From: Sarcocystis neurona
Taxonomy: Eukaryota > Apicomplexa > Conoidasida > Eucoccidiorida > Sarcocystidae
Direction of reading: 5' to 3'
Assembly (NCBI GenBank): GCA_000727475.1
Contig: KL647312.1
Span: 1,810,793-1,874,792, forward strand
Length of the DNA: 64,000 bases
Shown here: piece after piece, positions 23,001 through 35,574 of the stretch
How the letters are laid out: the number at the start of each line of letters is the position of its first letter
Numbering within the stretch: the first letter of the stretch is position 1
Made by a program: the position numbers and the translations under genes
Notes under the pieces: model-generated
Database searches by the model: none
Seen by the model: the letters and a program-made list of their open reading frames with translations, nothing else
What the model was told of the DNA's origin: nothing

Positions 23001-26000
23001 GGACGGAGATGGGAAGCAACCGCAGCATCAAACGGCAGCCTCCCTGGCACGCGTGCGTCGCTGGTCGCTTCTGCCTGACGAAGATATTCCTCTCCTCGTC
23101 CTGCAGAGGCGCGTGAATAAAGAAGTCGACAAACAGGGCGTGCACCCTGCAGTCCTCGACGTCCTCTGGACATTTTTCTCGCAGGGAGGAAGAGGTAGGA
23201 GAAGCTGACAGCAGCACACCAGCGCCCTGACGGAGGCCACACCAAGTCTGAGGTCGCTGCTGCCGTAGACGGCTGCCCACGTGCTGCTGCTACACCTCTC
23301 ACGTGAAGTAGAAGAGAACTTTCAACGCACCACCACTCAGCAGCACCACTTCAGGCAAAAACGTGTATATCTGCAGGTGCTTGTTCGCGGTTACTGCTAC
23401 ATGTTTGAAGGTTTGGTCCATACATACGTATATGTCTTTCTCTCTACATATATATATATGTAAATGCATTCGCGTATGAGCCGACGTATGTATACGTATG
23501 GAGGTAGGTTCTTCGTCTGATTTATAGGTGAATATACAGATATGTAAACCGTTTACGTATGTGCATATATATGCAGGTTGGCAGGGCGGCGTATAGAGAG
23601 ACGGGTGGCTGTACGCTCAGAAAAAACTACCTGCACCTGTAGGCGCCTGTCTACGTATGTATATATACACATGCATGTATACATGTATAAATATGTACGC
23701 GTGGATAGGGGCGCCTGTGGAAGAGAACGTGAGCTCGACGTGTGCAAGGAGGCGACGAGGGAAGGCAGCGCGAGGCTAACATAAAGCGCTGCTCTGGTGT
23801 TCTTGTTTACCTACTGCGCAGCAGTTCCTCTGCTGCTGCTGTGCTGCGAGGCCCTGCTGACGTGACGTCGTACCGACGCCGTGGCGGACCGCCTGCTCCT
23901 TCTCTGTCCGTCTCTCGCCGCGCGCTCTCTTCTCTGGACACAGACGCAAATTTATGAAATTTTTTGCATGCCCGCTCATATCTGCCTGTCTCGTCTCTCC
24001 TCCTCTGTCTGTCTTCCCACATACGCCGAGTCCATTCACGCATGCAGTAGTTCTTCCTCTCTTCCTTCTTCACGTCTGTGTCTCCATAAAAACGTGCCTG
24101 GCTCACTGTACATGTACACGTTCGGGTCCTTCTGTCTATCCCTATAAGAGCATAAACAAATATGTATATATATAGAGGTATATACGTACTCAAGTGTGGG
24201 GGGCTTTCTGCCGTGTGCACGTGTGAAAGAATGCTTCCTTTCCGTCGTCGGCTTCCGCTTTGCTCCGCCCAGTCGACTCCGCCGCCGCGTGTCCGCCTGC
24301 GACAGATAGCAGAGAACAGAGACACTTTTACCCACGGCAGTCCGTCTCTCTCTTCTTAACTGCCGACTTATTTTCTCTCTCTGTATCTCTCTCCAGATTT
24401 CTGTCCACCTGCGTCTTTCTCCCTCTGCAAGTAGCTCTCTCCCCTGCGCTCTCTCCGTACAGACGTGTCCTTCTTCCTGTACAAGCGCGTGTCTCTAACA
24501 ACGAACTCCGGACTGACTGCAACCCCAGCGTTTTGCTCTGCTTGCCAGGAGGTGCTGCCTGCTGCACCGCGTACATACATATATATATATGTGTATATAT
24601 GAAATATAAGGAGACTCGTAGTGGCACATGTGTATTTGTGTGATTGCGTGTATGTGTGCGTGCCCTGCATGTATAGCGGATGCACAAACCGTTCGAAGGT
24701 GTTTTCACATATATGTACTTCCTGTACATATATCTGTGTTATACAGATGTATACATGTATATGTGTATGGATGGATATTATCGTGTGTTTGCCTATGTAT
24801 GGGAAGGACTGTACACACGTTTCCATAGTCTTACGTACTTACGAAGACTTCTCTAAATTCACACAAATCTATTTACACATGTGTGTATGGAAGAATCATA
24901 CACATATCTGTATAATTCTACACACTTCCGTAGAATTCTAGAAATCCACACACAAATCTATTCACATGTGTTTATATATATATAAATACAGGTGAGATAG
25001 CTGTGTATCCTGTCTTCACGGATTGTACGTAGGATCTTATAGGTACAAGTTGCGGACATGTTTCACATACGCAGGACAGACGCACGTACGTAATTTTGCT
25101 TCTATCTATCTGTGTGTGTGTGTGTGCGCGCATGTGTAAGTGTATACATATGTATATATATATGTATATATATACATATATTAAAGCATTGACCACGTGT
25201 GTAGAACTCGGTAACGTATAAGTTATGTGACTTGTGTCACTTCTTCAAGCGATGCCTCTGCTTGCGGGGGGCACGCTTTTTCGCAGTTCTGACGCGCATG
25301 CAGGCGCGCGATCGCTTCGACGCGCTCACGTGCAGTGCAGACTTAGCAACGGCAGCAGCGGGAGCAGGATCCGCAGAAGAAGACAATGCGCCACCTGCTG
25401 TAGCAGGTCAAGCAGCAGCAGCAGCTGGTACTCTGCCTTCAGAAAAGTGGTACCGGGATGCGGCGACAGACGTCACGCAGCCGCGAGAGGGGCAGCGGCA
25501 GAACCAGCAACGACGTGAGCGTTCGACCGATGGGGCGCGGGACGCCGCGTCTGCAGCAGAGCCGCAGGACGCGAGGGAGACGGAGAGAAGAGAGCAGGAG
25601 GAGCAGCAGAAGGAGGAGGAAGAGGTCACGACGCTCGACGCGTACCTGGAACTTCTCATTCGAAGACGAAAGGAAAAGGAAGAAGCGCGCCTGCGGCAGC
25701 AGCCGCTGACGGCCGAGCGCTTCGTTGCCTGCTTTGCTGCCCCGGTGCATGCGGCTCTAGAAGCGTTCAATCCGCTGGTGTACGAGACCTACTGCCAAAC
25801 CGTCCTGCAGGAGAGAGAGGCTCTCGATAAGGCTTTTCGAGAGAACGCAGGTACAACGCTCTTCACACGCTTCCTTTTCCGTTTCGTTTCTTGCTGCTGG
25901 GCCTGCGCGGTCCCCTTCGCGTATCTGCTTCTTAAGCTGACGCGCAATACACACCCGTGCACATTTGTTGCTACGACCTAGCACTACGTACAGGTACGTA

Positions 26001-27725
26001 TCTAAGTATGTGTGTGTATGCACGCCCTCACTAGTAGTCTCCTGGAACGTACACCAGATTTGCTAGGACCTGGGATTAACTACACGTATCTATCTACATA
26101 TGTATGTATGTATGCACCTTTTCACTTTACCCGAACTCACACCAGTACACATGTATTTATAGATACATATTAGTGGTACTCATGTAGCATGCACACATAT
26201 ATACGCTAACTGTCTACAGAGTTTCCTCACTACGTATGTGTCTGCATGCATTTGTAGTGTGTACGGGTACGTAGATAAAGACACATACGTATATGTACAT
26301 GTATGTTAGTGACAGTGATACTTCTCTGATAGGCACGCATATACACGTTAAGAATAATGTCTGTAGACATTATTCTTATTTGTATGTGTATGTACAGTTG
26401 TATGGAGATACTCCTCTGGTTGGCACGTATATGTGTACGTCAGCTACATACAAACTATATTAGTATGCATACGTGTGTGCATACATTTGTAGCCTACACA
26501 GGCACTTCCCAGTACACACAAACGTATATAGTAGTGATCGTGTAGCTTACGCCTATCTATATGTGTGTCAACACATTTGTAGTATGCACTGGAACTTTCA
26601 CCAGGACACACGTGTATGTACACATATGTTAGTGACACGCTTCTCAAAGGCGTAGGTATCCATACACGTTGACTGCGTACGTAGGTCTGTACTGGCCTCT
26701 TAAGCGACGAGCCGTCGAACACAGTCGCCGGTTTGTTTCTTACTTGGGAAGATGTATCGCCTGCAGTGCTGCTGGGAGTCGTTTATCAAAATGCATGCGT
26801 CAACATACATTTGCGTAACAAGTTCTTTACATGGGTACACACATATATATGAATATATATGTACGTGCGCTGTTGCTGTGTCCACCCACACGTGTAAAGA
26901 GGCTCTGGAGAGGCTGCTTTGGTGGGGGGTAAAACAGAGTAAATGTCTGCTCGAGGGGTCTTTCTCAGGTGCTGCTCGAGGACGCATCTGTGCGTATTCC
27001 GTGCTGCTGGCGTTGCACGTAAAAACATATATACATATATATATAAACATACCTGGGTGAGCATGTTTGAACGTATACATATCTATACACGTATATTCTT
27101 ATATCTGTCCACTTCTGTGAAGTTCGCCGTCACGTGGAGATGATTGTTTAAGTCTGTGTAAACGTACACACACACGTATACACGTATATACAAATATACA
27201 TATATGGGGACACACACACTTGCGGAGTTGTCTGTGTACGCGAATTCAAGGTACAGGTATGTTAACATATATATATATATGTCGTTGAACTTGTGTTTCT
27301 TGTTCATTACGTCCGCGACAGGAAGAGAGAAGGTCTTGAGGGAGAAAGAGAGAAAAAGAGAGAGGGACATACACACACAGACACACAGAAAGATTGTGTG
27401 CGTGTGTGTGTGTGTGTGTGTGTATGTGTGTATGACGGTCTACTGATACGTTGCCGGGGCGGGGTGTGGTGCAGCGTACAGACAACAGAGAAGACGCTTC
27501 TCACAGGCATCTGAGCTGCTGTTCAAAGACATGTGGCGCTCCGTCCTGAAGGCGAGAAATGAAGGCCTGCTGCAGCAGACAGCACGCGTGACTGCCGAGG
27601 CGAGCGTGTGGCAGCAGCAGCAGCAAGAAGAGGAAGCCGCAGCAGTGTGGGGGAGGCCGGAGCAGCAGCGCCTCCTCACTCTGGCGGACTTCGCACGAGA
27701 AAAAAGGAAGCTCTTTGTTCGTTAG
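17045..27725 (+). CDS. large multi-exon gene, membrane protein with charged coiled-coil-like C-terminal half, unidentified
   Basis: Exons supported by borders and phase: 17,045-17,115; 17,349-17,473 (GC donor); 17,806 to about 17,933; about 19,413-19,586; 20,261-20,400; 21,239-21,287; 21,456-21,769; 22,870-23,194; 25,287-25,850; 27,529-27,725 (stop 27,723-27,725). From 19,586 onward every junction keeps frame. The early part has IPFEEWELYKAFGRLGDPQW. The middle is helix-like (FELHFLLQQPLGLSFSRRL). Exon 21,456-21,769 encodes two hydrophobic stretches; the second (about 20 residues, Leu-rich) is followed by basic LREEVESEMRRRR. Later exons are Glu/Arg/Gln-rich, contain LLPDEDIPLLVLQRRVNKEV and LEAFNPLVYETYCQTVLQER, and end KRKLFVR. 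A two-pass membrane protein with a long charged domain is likely. I do not recognise the family. The 5' end and the 19,413 acceptor are uncertain. The introns hold tandem repeats and microsatellites. Confidence 0.52.
18646..18860. repeat. three-copy tandem repeat of about 70 bp, intronic
   Basis: The phrase GTTTGCGTCTATCTGGAGGA recurs at about 18,648, 18,718 and 18,796. Each copy is followed by a CT-rich stretch containing GTACTNGTTTTCNGTCTC. The copies diverge by a few substitutions and by length of the CT-rich part. It sits in an intron of the gene ending at 27,725. A separate 20-base direct duplication (AGAAAGTGTCTGCAGCAGC) lies at about 18,490-18,531. Confidence 0.7.
20650..21065. repeat. 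three diverged tandem copies of a 140-170 bp unit, intronic
   Basis: Each copy has the same order of short blocks: an optional GGAAATCTGTG, then TGAACGCA, a variable 10-mer, ACACGAACACGT-like, GGATGTAAATAGA, ACGTGGGAG and GGTGGTGTATAT-like. Copies start near 20,650, 20,820 and 20,965. They are separated by TATC/TATA microsatellite (for example 20,762-20,815) and lie between the exons ending at 20,400 and starting at 21,239. Confidence 0.68.
26090..26690. repeat. highly diverged tandem repeat, intronic
   Basis: Blocks resembling CATTTGTAGTGTG, CCAGTACACA, GTTAGTGACA, CTTCTCTGATAGGCACG and ATACACGTTRACTG recur in the same order two to three times, at spacings of roughly 200-230 bases. They lie in the last intron of the gene ending at 27,725. 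Divergence is high enough that only alignment would show the exact unit. Confidence 0.45.
26349..26378. repeat. perfect inverted repeat, 13-bp arms, 4-base loop
   Basis: Left arm TAAGAATAATGTC (26,349-26,361), loop TGTA, right arm GACATTATTCTTA (26,366-26,378). It lies inside the diverged tandem repeat, in an intron. Confidence 0.9.
27396..27432. repeat. (GT)n microsatellite
   Basis: Nearly pure GT/TG repeat just upstream of the last exon (27,529-27,725) of the plus-strand gene. Confidence 0.85.
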
Positions 27726-30700
27726 CAAGAATATACGTGCACGTTGGGCCACGAGTGGAAATAGATTCCCCCTCAATAGTTGCATACATACATCTGTCCT
27801 CCATCGCTTTTGTGCCGTCCCGCCCCTCCTTGGCCGCCGCACCGGGTCCTCTGCAGAACAACACCCCCCGAGACGTCCCCGTGCGGCGTCTCCGACTGTC
27901 TGGCTGCTTCTCTGTCCGCGTGTGGACGTGTACATGGGGGTGACGTAGAATGAAAAGGGCGTCCTACTCCGCCACCTAATTCCAATGTGCTTCCACCTAT
28001 ATCTACATGCCGGCTCTACACCTATATATGTGTATGCGTACGTATATGTACATAGCTACCTGTGTGTGCAGATGGCGGTGTGCGCGTACTCATGAAAAGG
28101 TGGGGAATGCCACGTCAGACAAGGTGAAGGACGCGACACTCACAATCGAACATAAAGACATCCCGACGTGTATACATATATATATATACATATCTACACG
28201 TATATATGTGTATCTTTGTTTGTATGTATTCATACACATATGTATGTGTATGTGTGTGCATCCAGGTGTGTGGGTGGATATGCATGTGAAGCTAATTAGA
28301 AGTGTAGACAGACACGTATATTCAGTAAGGAAGTGTGTGTGTGTGTGTATGTGGCTAGCACACGTTATGTGCAGGAACATTCCTGTGTGCAGGTTCGTCC
28401 TTGTGCGTTTGGTCATATCTGTGGCAATGTAGACACTTAAACGATTTTCGACTCACCCTCTATCAGAATTCAGGTTTGCATACAAATCTGTGCCACAACA
28501 GAGAGGAAAACGTCCACGAAATCTGTGTACGTATACCTATCCATGTCCGCACATAGATCTTTGTATGCATCTATATACGTATATATGTAGAGAGATTTGT
28601 ACTTCTGTACATCTTTGTAGCTATGTATATATATGCATATATATATATACATATGTATGTACGTGTAGATCTTTGTATGTGTACACATATGAGTACGTAC
28701 GTAGATCGCTGGATGTATATATATATATATATATATTTGAACTATCTAAATGTGAAGGCTCGTTGGTCTGTGCGTACGTAGACTTATCCACATATATATA
28801 TATATGTGCATGTACGCGTGTCTATTGATGTGTTGACGCATACGTACATACAGATAATTGGGTGGGGTGTTTTCAGTTTGCGCGTGGTATGCATGTGTTT
28901 TCGATAACGAGGGGCTGTAAAGCCTCGCCGCCGCATCGCGGTGTAGAAACTTCCGCAACAGCAGCAACTGCAGTCCCAGAGTAAAACGAGAACAAGGGAC
29001 ACGCCCAAGGGGCATCTTGTGCCGCAGTCTATCCGCATGCACGTTCAACACCCCCCGGCAGCAGCCTGCCACCAGCGTGGTGAAGACTGTGATACCCTTC
29101 TCGTCATATATATATATATAGCACATCCATCTACATGTATAGATGCTCTCTCCGCGTATCTGTACATACGCTTACACATATACCTATATATATATATACA
29201 TACGCATGTGTGTATATCTGGGTACCAGTGTGTACGCGCATCTACATATAGGCATACCTGTGTATCCGCATATCACTATATACGTATATTTTCCTAGCAG
29301 TCTATCTCTCTCTGTATACACATATGCGTAGATCTAGAGTATACGCATGTCTCTATATGTGCATATCTCTATATAGGCATGCCTCTACAAAGGCTTATTT
29401 ATAGGCATTCGTGAAGGAATGTGCAGACATGTGCATACAGTGTTCTGAAAATAGACACACCTGTGTGTGTATACTGAATATATTCAATATACAGCTGTAT
29501 TCGCGTCTTCATCCACACACGTGCACACGTGTGCTTGCTCGTCTCTATGGAAGAGTGAGTGAACACAGCAGACGGGCGGAGCGTTCCCCTGTGCCCGACC
29601 ACGTGTGTGTATGTACGCGTGACTCTCACCACCTCTGCACTTGCCAATGTAGATTCGGTGGGACACGGGAGAAACTAGGACGCAGAACGCACGTACACAC
29701 ACGTTCTCCCTTGCGGAAAGGGCGGAGCCCCGTCTCTGTGCAGCGCCCCTTTGTAGCGCCACGCGCCCTTGTTCGGGCGGCGATCTTGGCGCGGAGAAGA
29801 ATTGTTTCCAACACAGCGCTCTGGCGACGTGTCGTGAGCAGCAACTCTTGATAAACAAATATTGCGACGGACCCGTCCCCACAGTCCGACTGACTCTCGC
29901 CCTCTTGCCCAGGGAGAATGATATGGATTTGTTCGACTGTGCTTTGATGTAGACAGATACGACCGTCGTAGCGAACTCGAAAAGATGTGCGACGCACAGA
30001 GGCCTACAAGTGACTGGCTACACCTTGCTTTGTGGAACGTCTCTGCGCCTCGGGATGTCCCTGCGAAATCTGCGGCTACCAGTCGTGAACGTCGCGTTTC
30101 GTGCGGCTGCAGGCGCCCGTGCATATTTACGCGTGTGAGAATATGCAGACACGCGTCTACTGTGCCTGCCTCCGTTGCTCTCTGTGCGTATGTCTGTGAA
30201 TATAAATACAAACGTGCAGATACACATCTCTGACATATATATATGTGTATATGTATATGTGTTAATGCATGCGGATACATACACCGGTGTGCACGCATGC
30301 GGGTACGGACCTATGATTGGTGGGCTGCGAGAGAGGGTGGCAAGCGTGAAACAGTGTCGCGGCACCTGTGGTGCGACTCAGGTAATATCAGATCGACTCC
30401 AACGGAGACGTGTGGACAGAAACATGAGCTTCGGTATGCGCAGTAGCAGTATACACGCGTGCAGACCCAGGTATATAGTGTCGTCAGACATACAGGCACA
30501 GCTCTCTATTCTGTAACGCGCCTCAGTTCTGTCTGTAAGATTACTCGTGTTTTCCCTGAAAGCACACCTTGAGTAGAACACGCTGTACGGCTCTGCATCG
30601 TCAGATATACTCGTGTGACTCCTTTGTAAACTCGCACTCCACTTCCCTCCTGCACATGTGTCACCACCCATGTATATACGTGTAGTCCTTCCGATGCTAC

Positions 30701-30770
30701 ATCTCCATACATACAGACTTTATACGCCAAAGACGTGTACGCACGCCCCAGTACGTGTGTACAAAAAAAT
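27726..30770. other. spacer dominated by TA and TATG/TACA microsatellites
   Basis: 28,000-28,850 and 29,100-29,410 are mostly TATATA, GTATAC and CATATA sequence, with a repeated TCTATATAGGCATGCCTCTA-like phrase near 29,330-29,410. Repeat-poor patches at 28,880-29,090 and 29,730-30,170 carry minus-strand open frames. The one at 29,626-29,997 (123 codons) looks protein-like in part but has no recognisable domain or splice context. No supported gene. Confidence 0.35.
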
Positions 30771-30773
30771 CTT

Positions 30774-31322
30774 CTAACACTGCTCATACAGGTAAAATTT
30801 GTGTCTACCCGCATGTACGCACAAATGTTCAAATAAGCGGCTGTGTGTATTTATAGAGTATCCTTTAGTGTCACTTTGGCGAATTCGAATACGGAGACTG
30901 TAAGGGTGTACACGTGAAAAGTTTTCAGTAACCACGAGCGTGTATATTAGCACACATTGACCTGCCAGTGCAGTATGACGGTGGTTCCGTAGCCAGCGCC
31001 GCAGTCTAGCGCAAGATGTGTAAAATGTGGCTACTTGCCTCTTCGGGAGCTCCACCCTATAAATCGACGGACACACACAGGAAAAATTCGTTTTCTTCCG
31101 TTTTAGGGAAAGTCGTAGAGAAGTGCGTCTCGCTGGCCTCACTCGCCATGCCCCGTACACGATAAACAAAAGCTCAAGCGATGGTTGACACCTGGCGCGA
31201 ATGTTAAGGTATAATAAAAGTTTTGTCTGCGTTAGGCATTCAAGGGTTCTGAATACACATATACATACGGATATCTCTGGACGCGAAATTTTCTGGCTTA
31301 GGCTAGGGATGACAAGGAGCAC
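30774..31322 (-). CDS. 182-codon open frame, unidentified
   Basis: An open frame in repeat-poor, balanced-composition sequence, starting at an ATG at 31,322. The protein is basic, with hydrophobic patches (PSLELLFIVYGAW) and no recognised domain. A frame this long is not common by chance at this composition, but no splice signals, neighbours or family support it. It may be a decayed coding sequence. Confidence 0.2.
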   Translation of the reverse strand: MLLVIPSLSQKISRPEISVCICVFRTLECLTQTKLLLYLNIRARCQPSLELLFIVYGAWRVRPARRTSLRLSLKRKKTNFSCVCPSIYRVELPKRQVATFYTSCARLRRWLRNHRHTALAGQCVLIYTLVVTENFSRVHPYSLRIRIRQSDTKGYSINTHSRLFEHLCVHAGRHKFYLYEQC

Positions 31323-32840
31323 GGCCCTTCACATCTTGGTAAGTGTGAAGCGTAGCAAAGTACACTCCCCCAGTTTCAATCTATGCAGTGGTTTCCCTGC
31401 TGCTGCTGTGAAACAAAGCGGCTTTATGCTGCTGTACTACTTTTCGGTCTGCGCTTACAACAAGGGGCCCTCTCCGTTTTGACGACGTCGCCGTCAGCAT
31501 ATACGGCTGTCCTACTGCTATATGTACAGTCACACGTAAACGTACTGATGTAGCGAGCCCCTTACCATTGCCAGACGCTTGACTTTCCGCAGTTCAGAAA
31601 AGGCAAGCTGACACTTTGTGAAATCTTTTACTTCGTGCTGATACGAGGGCGCACGGAGACACGGGTAGCACTGCTTATTAGATCTCTTCTCTGTCACCAC
31701 ACACGGAAGGCAGCAGCTGCACTCTTCATACTTTTACGCTCGGAAGCGTGCCATGTTGAGTGAGCTTCTTTTTAATAAGAGGAACATGTTCATAATATGT
31801 AACTACACTCATGGTGATGTAGGTGGCGCCCTTGTGACGGGCGCACCGGCGTGACAATGATTTCTCCTTCCCGCATTGAAGCACGCTGCAGGACTGCAGC
31901 GGAGACCGCGAGTCTTGGCAAAAGCACCACCACCTGAAAGACCGGCGCAACATGGGTCGCACCGTCTGCGACGAACTGAGTACGAATGCCTACGCGGAAT
32001 TCTTCTAGTCTCTGAGGACTTTGTGGAAGCGCACCGTAAACCTTGGTGTATGTGTGTTTGTGTGTGTGTGTGTGTGTCTGTCTGTTTCGTGGGGTCGTAG
32101 TGGTGCTGCCGCTGATTGTGGAAACACGCGTACGCATTCTCCGATTACTCGAAGCCTCTGTGACTCCGTAGAAGCTTCAGGGTTGTCTCTGCCTTTACGC
32201 CGACGTCTGTTGTGCTACGTCTAGAAGACTACCTACACATGTTTTTGAGGGGCTCACGGTGTGCGTCTCTATACGCTAACTGGAGCAAATGGATGTGAGC
32301 GCCTCGCTGCTGCAAAAACACATCAGGCCCATTACGTGTACCTGACGACCGCTACGCACGCACAAGAAGACAACGCGGTCTGCGTCACTTCAGACGTCGC
32401 TTTTTCAGACCCCTGTATCCCTTGTGCCGGCGCCCACTATCGACATCCCTATAGATGTAGACGCTGCACGACAGTCGAGCGACATCTGCATGCTTGTACA
32501 GCGCGTGGATACGTCTATGGGTGCTACAACAACAACTACTACTATTACTACTACTGTATCTCACGTATGTAAAATCACGCGAAGGCGCTAATCTCCCGAC
32601 GAGCACACGCAACGGAGCGGGCCGCCCCTTTACACGTCTCGTGCAGATATATATATATATATGCATCTCTAAATGCCAATACTGCAAACGCGCGCATAGA
32701 GAGAGACAGAGATGCAGAGCTACACATGCGAGTCAGCTGCAAGATCCACGTACAAGGCTTCAAACACCTCCAGAGGTGTCGGGGCTGCAGGATTACGAAA
32801 GTCGCACAATCTAACTAACCGCGTTTAGAGAATTCCCGCT
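31323..32840. other. spacer with one short Cys-rich open frame and a (GT)n tract
   Basis: A (GT)n tract lies at about 32,047-32,090. A 103-codon plus-strand open frame at 32,261-32,572 contains CIPCAGAHYRHPYRCRRC and a Tyr run from a TACTAC repeat. The CxxC pairs are suggestive, but no zinc-finger family fits. The sequence CTAACTAACCGCGTTTAG at 32,811-32,828 resembles a branch point plus acceptor leading into the next gene. Confidence 0.3.
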
Positions 32841-32844
32841 CCAG

Positions 32845-35574
32845 ACATGGTTTAGTGGAGAATTTGAGAGAGATTCGTTTTATCATCATCTCGTACCTAG
32901 ATTCATACTTGTAGATCCACAGCAACGCCTACGTGTATATATACGCTGGTGTTACTGTGCCGTTCCTATGCTCCTCGTGCATCTACCTGTGGATGTGCCT
33001 CCCGACTACGAAGAGTTTGCGAGCCTCATGTACCAATCGAATTACAGGGGCAGATGTGTCGGTATTCCTTGTATTGTTGCTGGCGTCCCGCTAGCACTGG
33101 CTCTTCTGCTGTCCCGTTGCCTCAGACATGTTCTTCGAGGCCTCGCCACCACGCGTTCCTCACTACATGTCTCACCAAGTAAGTATACTGAGGCACCGGA
33201 CGCAGTACCACCCTCCGAGTACAGCAGCGTTGAAGTCACCGCTAGGACGCGCGACATTCGTGGGGAGTAGCGGCAGTAATAGTAGTAGCGGTACCACCGC
33301 TGAGTCGCAAAATCAGCAAATACAGCAGCTGCAGCTGCAGCAGGTAAGCACGTATCTGAGAGCGCAGCCCCAGCAGCTGCAGCAGCACTGGCAACAGCAG
33401 CAGCAGTCCCGTGGAGGAGCGGGGTCCACCACGGGGAGACTGGAAGAATATTACTCATGCGTTTGCTGATGATGATGTGCCCAATTGTACGGTAGCAAAA
33501 CAGCGGCAAAATACGCACCGGGCAGTGGAGAAGTGTATTTTTCCCTCATTAAAAAAGATGTGTGCCAGTGACGACATCACTGGAGCAATCCGCGGCTCTG
33601 CTCTCGCTCCTGCTTCCACCCTCGGCTCAATCAGTGCAAGGCATGGCGGCTTTGACAGAGGCCAACCTGGATACAGACCACGGAAAAAGGAGCTGCCGTC
33701 CACATACAACGAAGCAGCAGCTGTTTAACCTGCTTAACAAGAAACCGGAAACCCTGGCAGTCATCGTTGCGCGTACCGGGTACGTGCAGAGGATAACTCA
33801 TACAGACATATATATATAATATGTTCCAAGGATCGAAACCCGAAGCACACGTATCCTCACGTACATGAATACATGAAAAAAACTTAAACGTGCATGCGAA
33901 CGAATAGCCGGAGCAGCGATATACTGCTCTAGTGTGCGAAGTAGGGTCAACAGCGGCCGCAGCCAACGGCAAAGGTGAGCTGCAAAAAACAAGCAGCACC
34001 TCTATGTTTGTACAGATACATGCGTATACCTCTACGTGATACGAGAAAACCGCCTGCAATCAGACGTGCAGTGCAGACACGGGGGATGCGCAAAAGCTCC
34101 GGAAACGTCTATAGACGCGCGGCGGACTTGTGACACGCAGCCGCAGCAGCGGCAGCACGAATCCCATCCTCTGCGGTGCAACAGCAGCATACTAAGCAGC
34201 GGATGTTACGTCAAGACCGTCCACTAGCAGCCGCACTAGCACCAGATACAACAGCAGCCAAGCTTGTGTTCCCCCAGTACACCTCTCCATGCCGACTTCA
34301 GAGCTTGGATCCATGCATGCGTCCGAGCACGCGTAGAATTATTATGCGTGCGTCGAGTGTCGGGCGTGCGATGGTGAACGGGTGAAGAGCGCGCGTTGTA
34401 GATCGCGCAGAGCAGAGCACGCGCGTATCGTCCGGCGCCTTCGGCAGGCGTTCGTGTGGAGAGCTGCAGGCTATGTACATGCACGCATGTCCCGCACGCG
34501 CGTGCCACTACAGCATAGCGGGGGTATACAGACACACAGGCAGAGCAGTCTCCGGCTCTGCTCAAGATGACATACGATATATCTTCGTCCCTCTCAGCCG
34601 TCCCACCTATCCTTGTATCCACGTGGCTCCATTAGTCGCGTGTGTCTCCCTACTCCCCCTGCTGATATTCTGCACATGTACAGGACACGCACACGTGTGT
34701 CCACACAGATGTGTCTAGCGATTGTTTCCCGTAGATATCCGACGGTGGACTTCACAGGCCGTCGTCGTGAAGACGCGTCCTCTCCTGCAAATAGGAAAAG
34801 TCAACGTCATCCGCGGGCAGCTGCAGACAGACGCAACGCATGCGACAAAACAACACCAGCTGAGACGTACTGCGGCGGTGTCCAAAAATGTAACCGTGGT
34901 ACACATATACACATACATATATATATATGTAGGGGTTTTTGTGAGAGAGAGTGATGGAGAGAGACATATACATGTGTAGCACTTTTTTGTGGAGATATAG
35001 ATGTGTGCCCCCGCGCGAAAGAGAAAGGGGCAGGTACGCCTATATACAGTGCTTACACATATATATACATATAGCTGTATTACAGAGGTACAGATATGCA
35101 TTCGCGCACACCTGTATTAGGTATGTTTGCCGAATTCTGCAACAGTGACAAAGGCGCTGTGTCGCTGGGGAGCACCAGTGACTGCGTCCCTACCTACGGA
35201 GCAATGTGAGAGGCTCACACCCACACAAGTGGATCTCTTTCGAGCGGTAAGTATACTCATACTCGTACATATATGTATATATAGGCAGGAAGAGAGTGAG
35301 AGGCGTATCCGCGGATACACACACAGACAGATGAATATCTATCTGTGTACAACACGTATACCTGTCCAACGTACATACGTACAACATGCGTCAGCGCACG
35401 GGGCATGAAAGTCCGGGTACATACAAGTCCATACAGACAGCGATACGAGAAAAAAAAGAGGCTCTCACACATCCGCGTCGCCAGCAGCAGGCGGTGACGC
35501 GCGCAGCCGCGCCCGATCCTTCACATGCTGCTACCAGGAGCGACGGCGACGACGGCCCAGCCCCGCATATATAG
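32845..35574 (+). CDS. multi-exon gene, possible membrane protein, unidentified
   Basis: Five exons join in phase: 32,845-33,061 (acceptor CCGCTCCAG; 32,829 is an alternative start), 33,126-33,343 (donor CAGCAG|GTAAGC), 34,758-34,889 (donor AAAAAT|GTAACC), 35,121-35,246 (donor GAGCG|GTAAGT) and 35,485-35,574 with a stop. The first exon encodes aromatic-rich sequence and a hydrophobic stretch (CAVPMLLVHLPV), followed by VPPDYEEFASLMYQSNYRGR. The second is Ser/Asn/Gln-rich, ending in a Gln run. The third has LLQIGKVNVIRGQLQTD, the fourth ERLTPTQVDLFRA, and the last an acidic C-terminus ending GPAPHI. About 261 residues are visible; upstream exons are missing. I do not recognise the family. The gene converges with the minus-strand gene that ends at 35,936. 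Confidence 0.45.

Noticed and set aside
32385..32520. Cys/His pairs as C2H2 zinc fingers
   Set aside because: The spacing between CxxC pairs and His residues does not fit C2H2 or CCCH patterns, and the frame runs into a Tyr run from a TAC repeat.
33411..33779. Plus-strand frames at 33,411-33,728 and about 33,635-33,779 as exons
   Set aside because: Both read as protein, the second with donor CCGG|GTACGT, but neither phase fits the neighbouring exons, whereas 33,343 joins 34,758 directly. Treated as intron.
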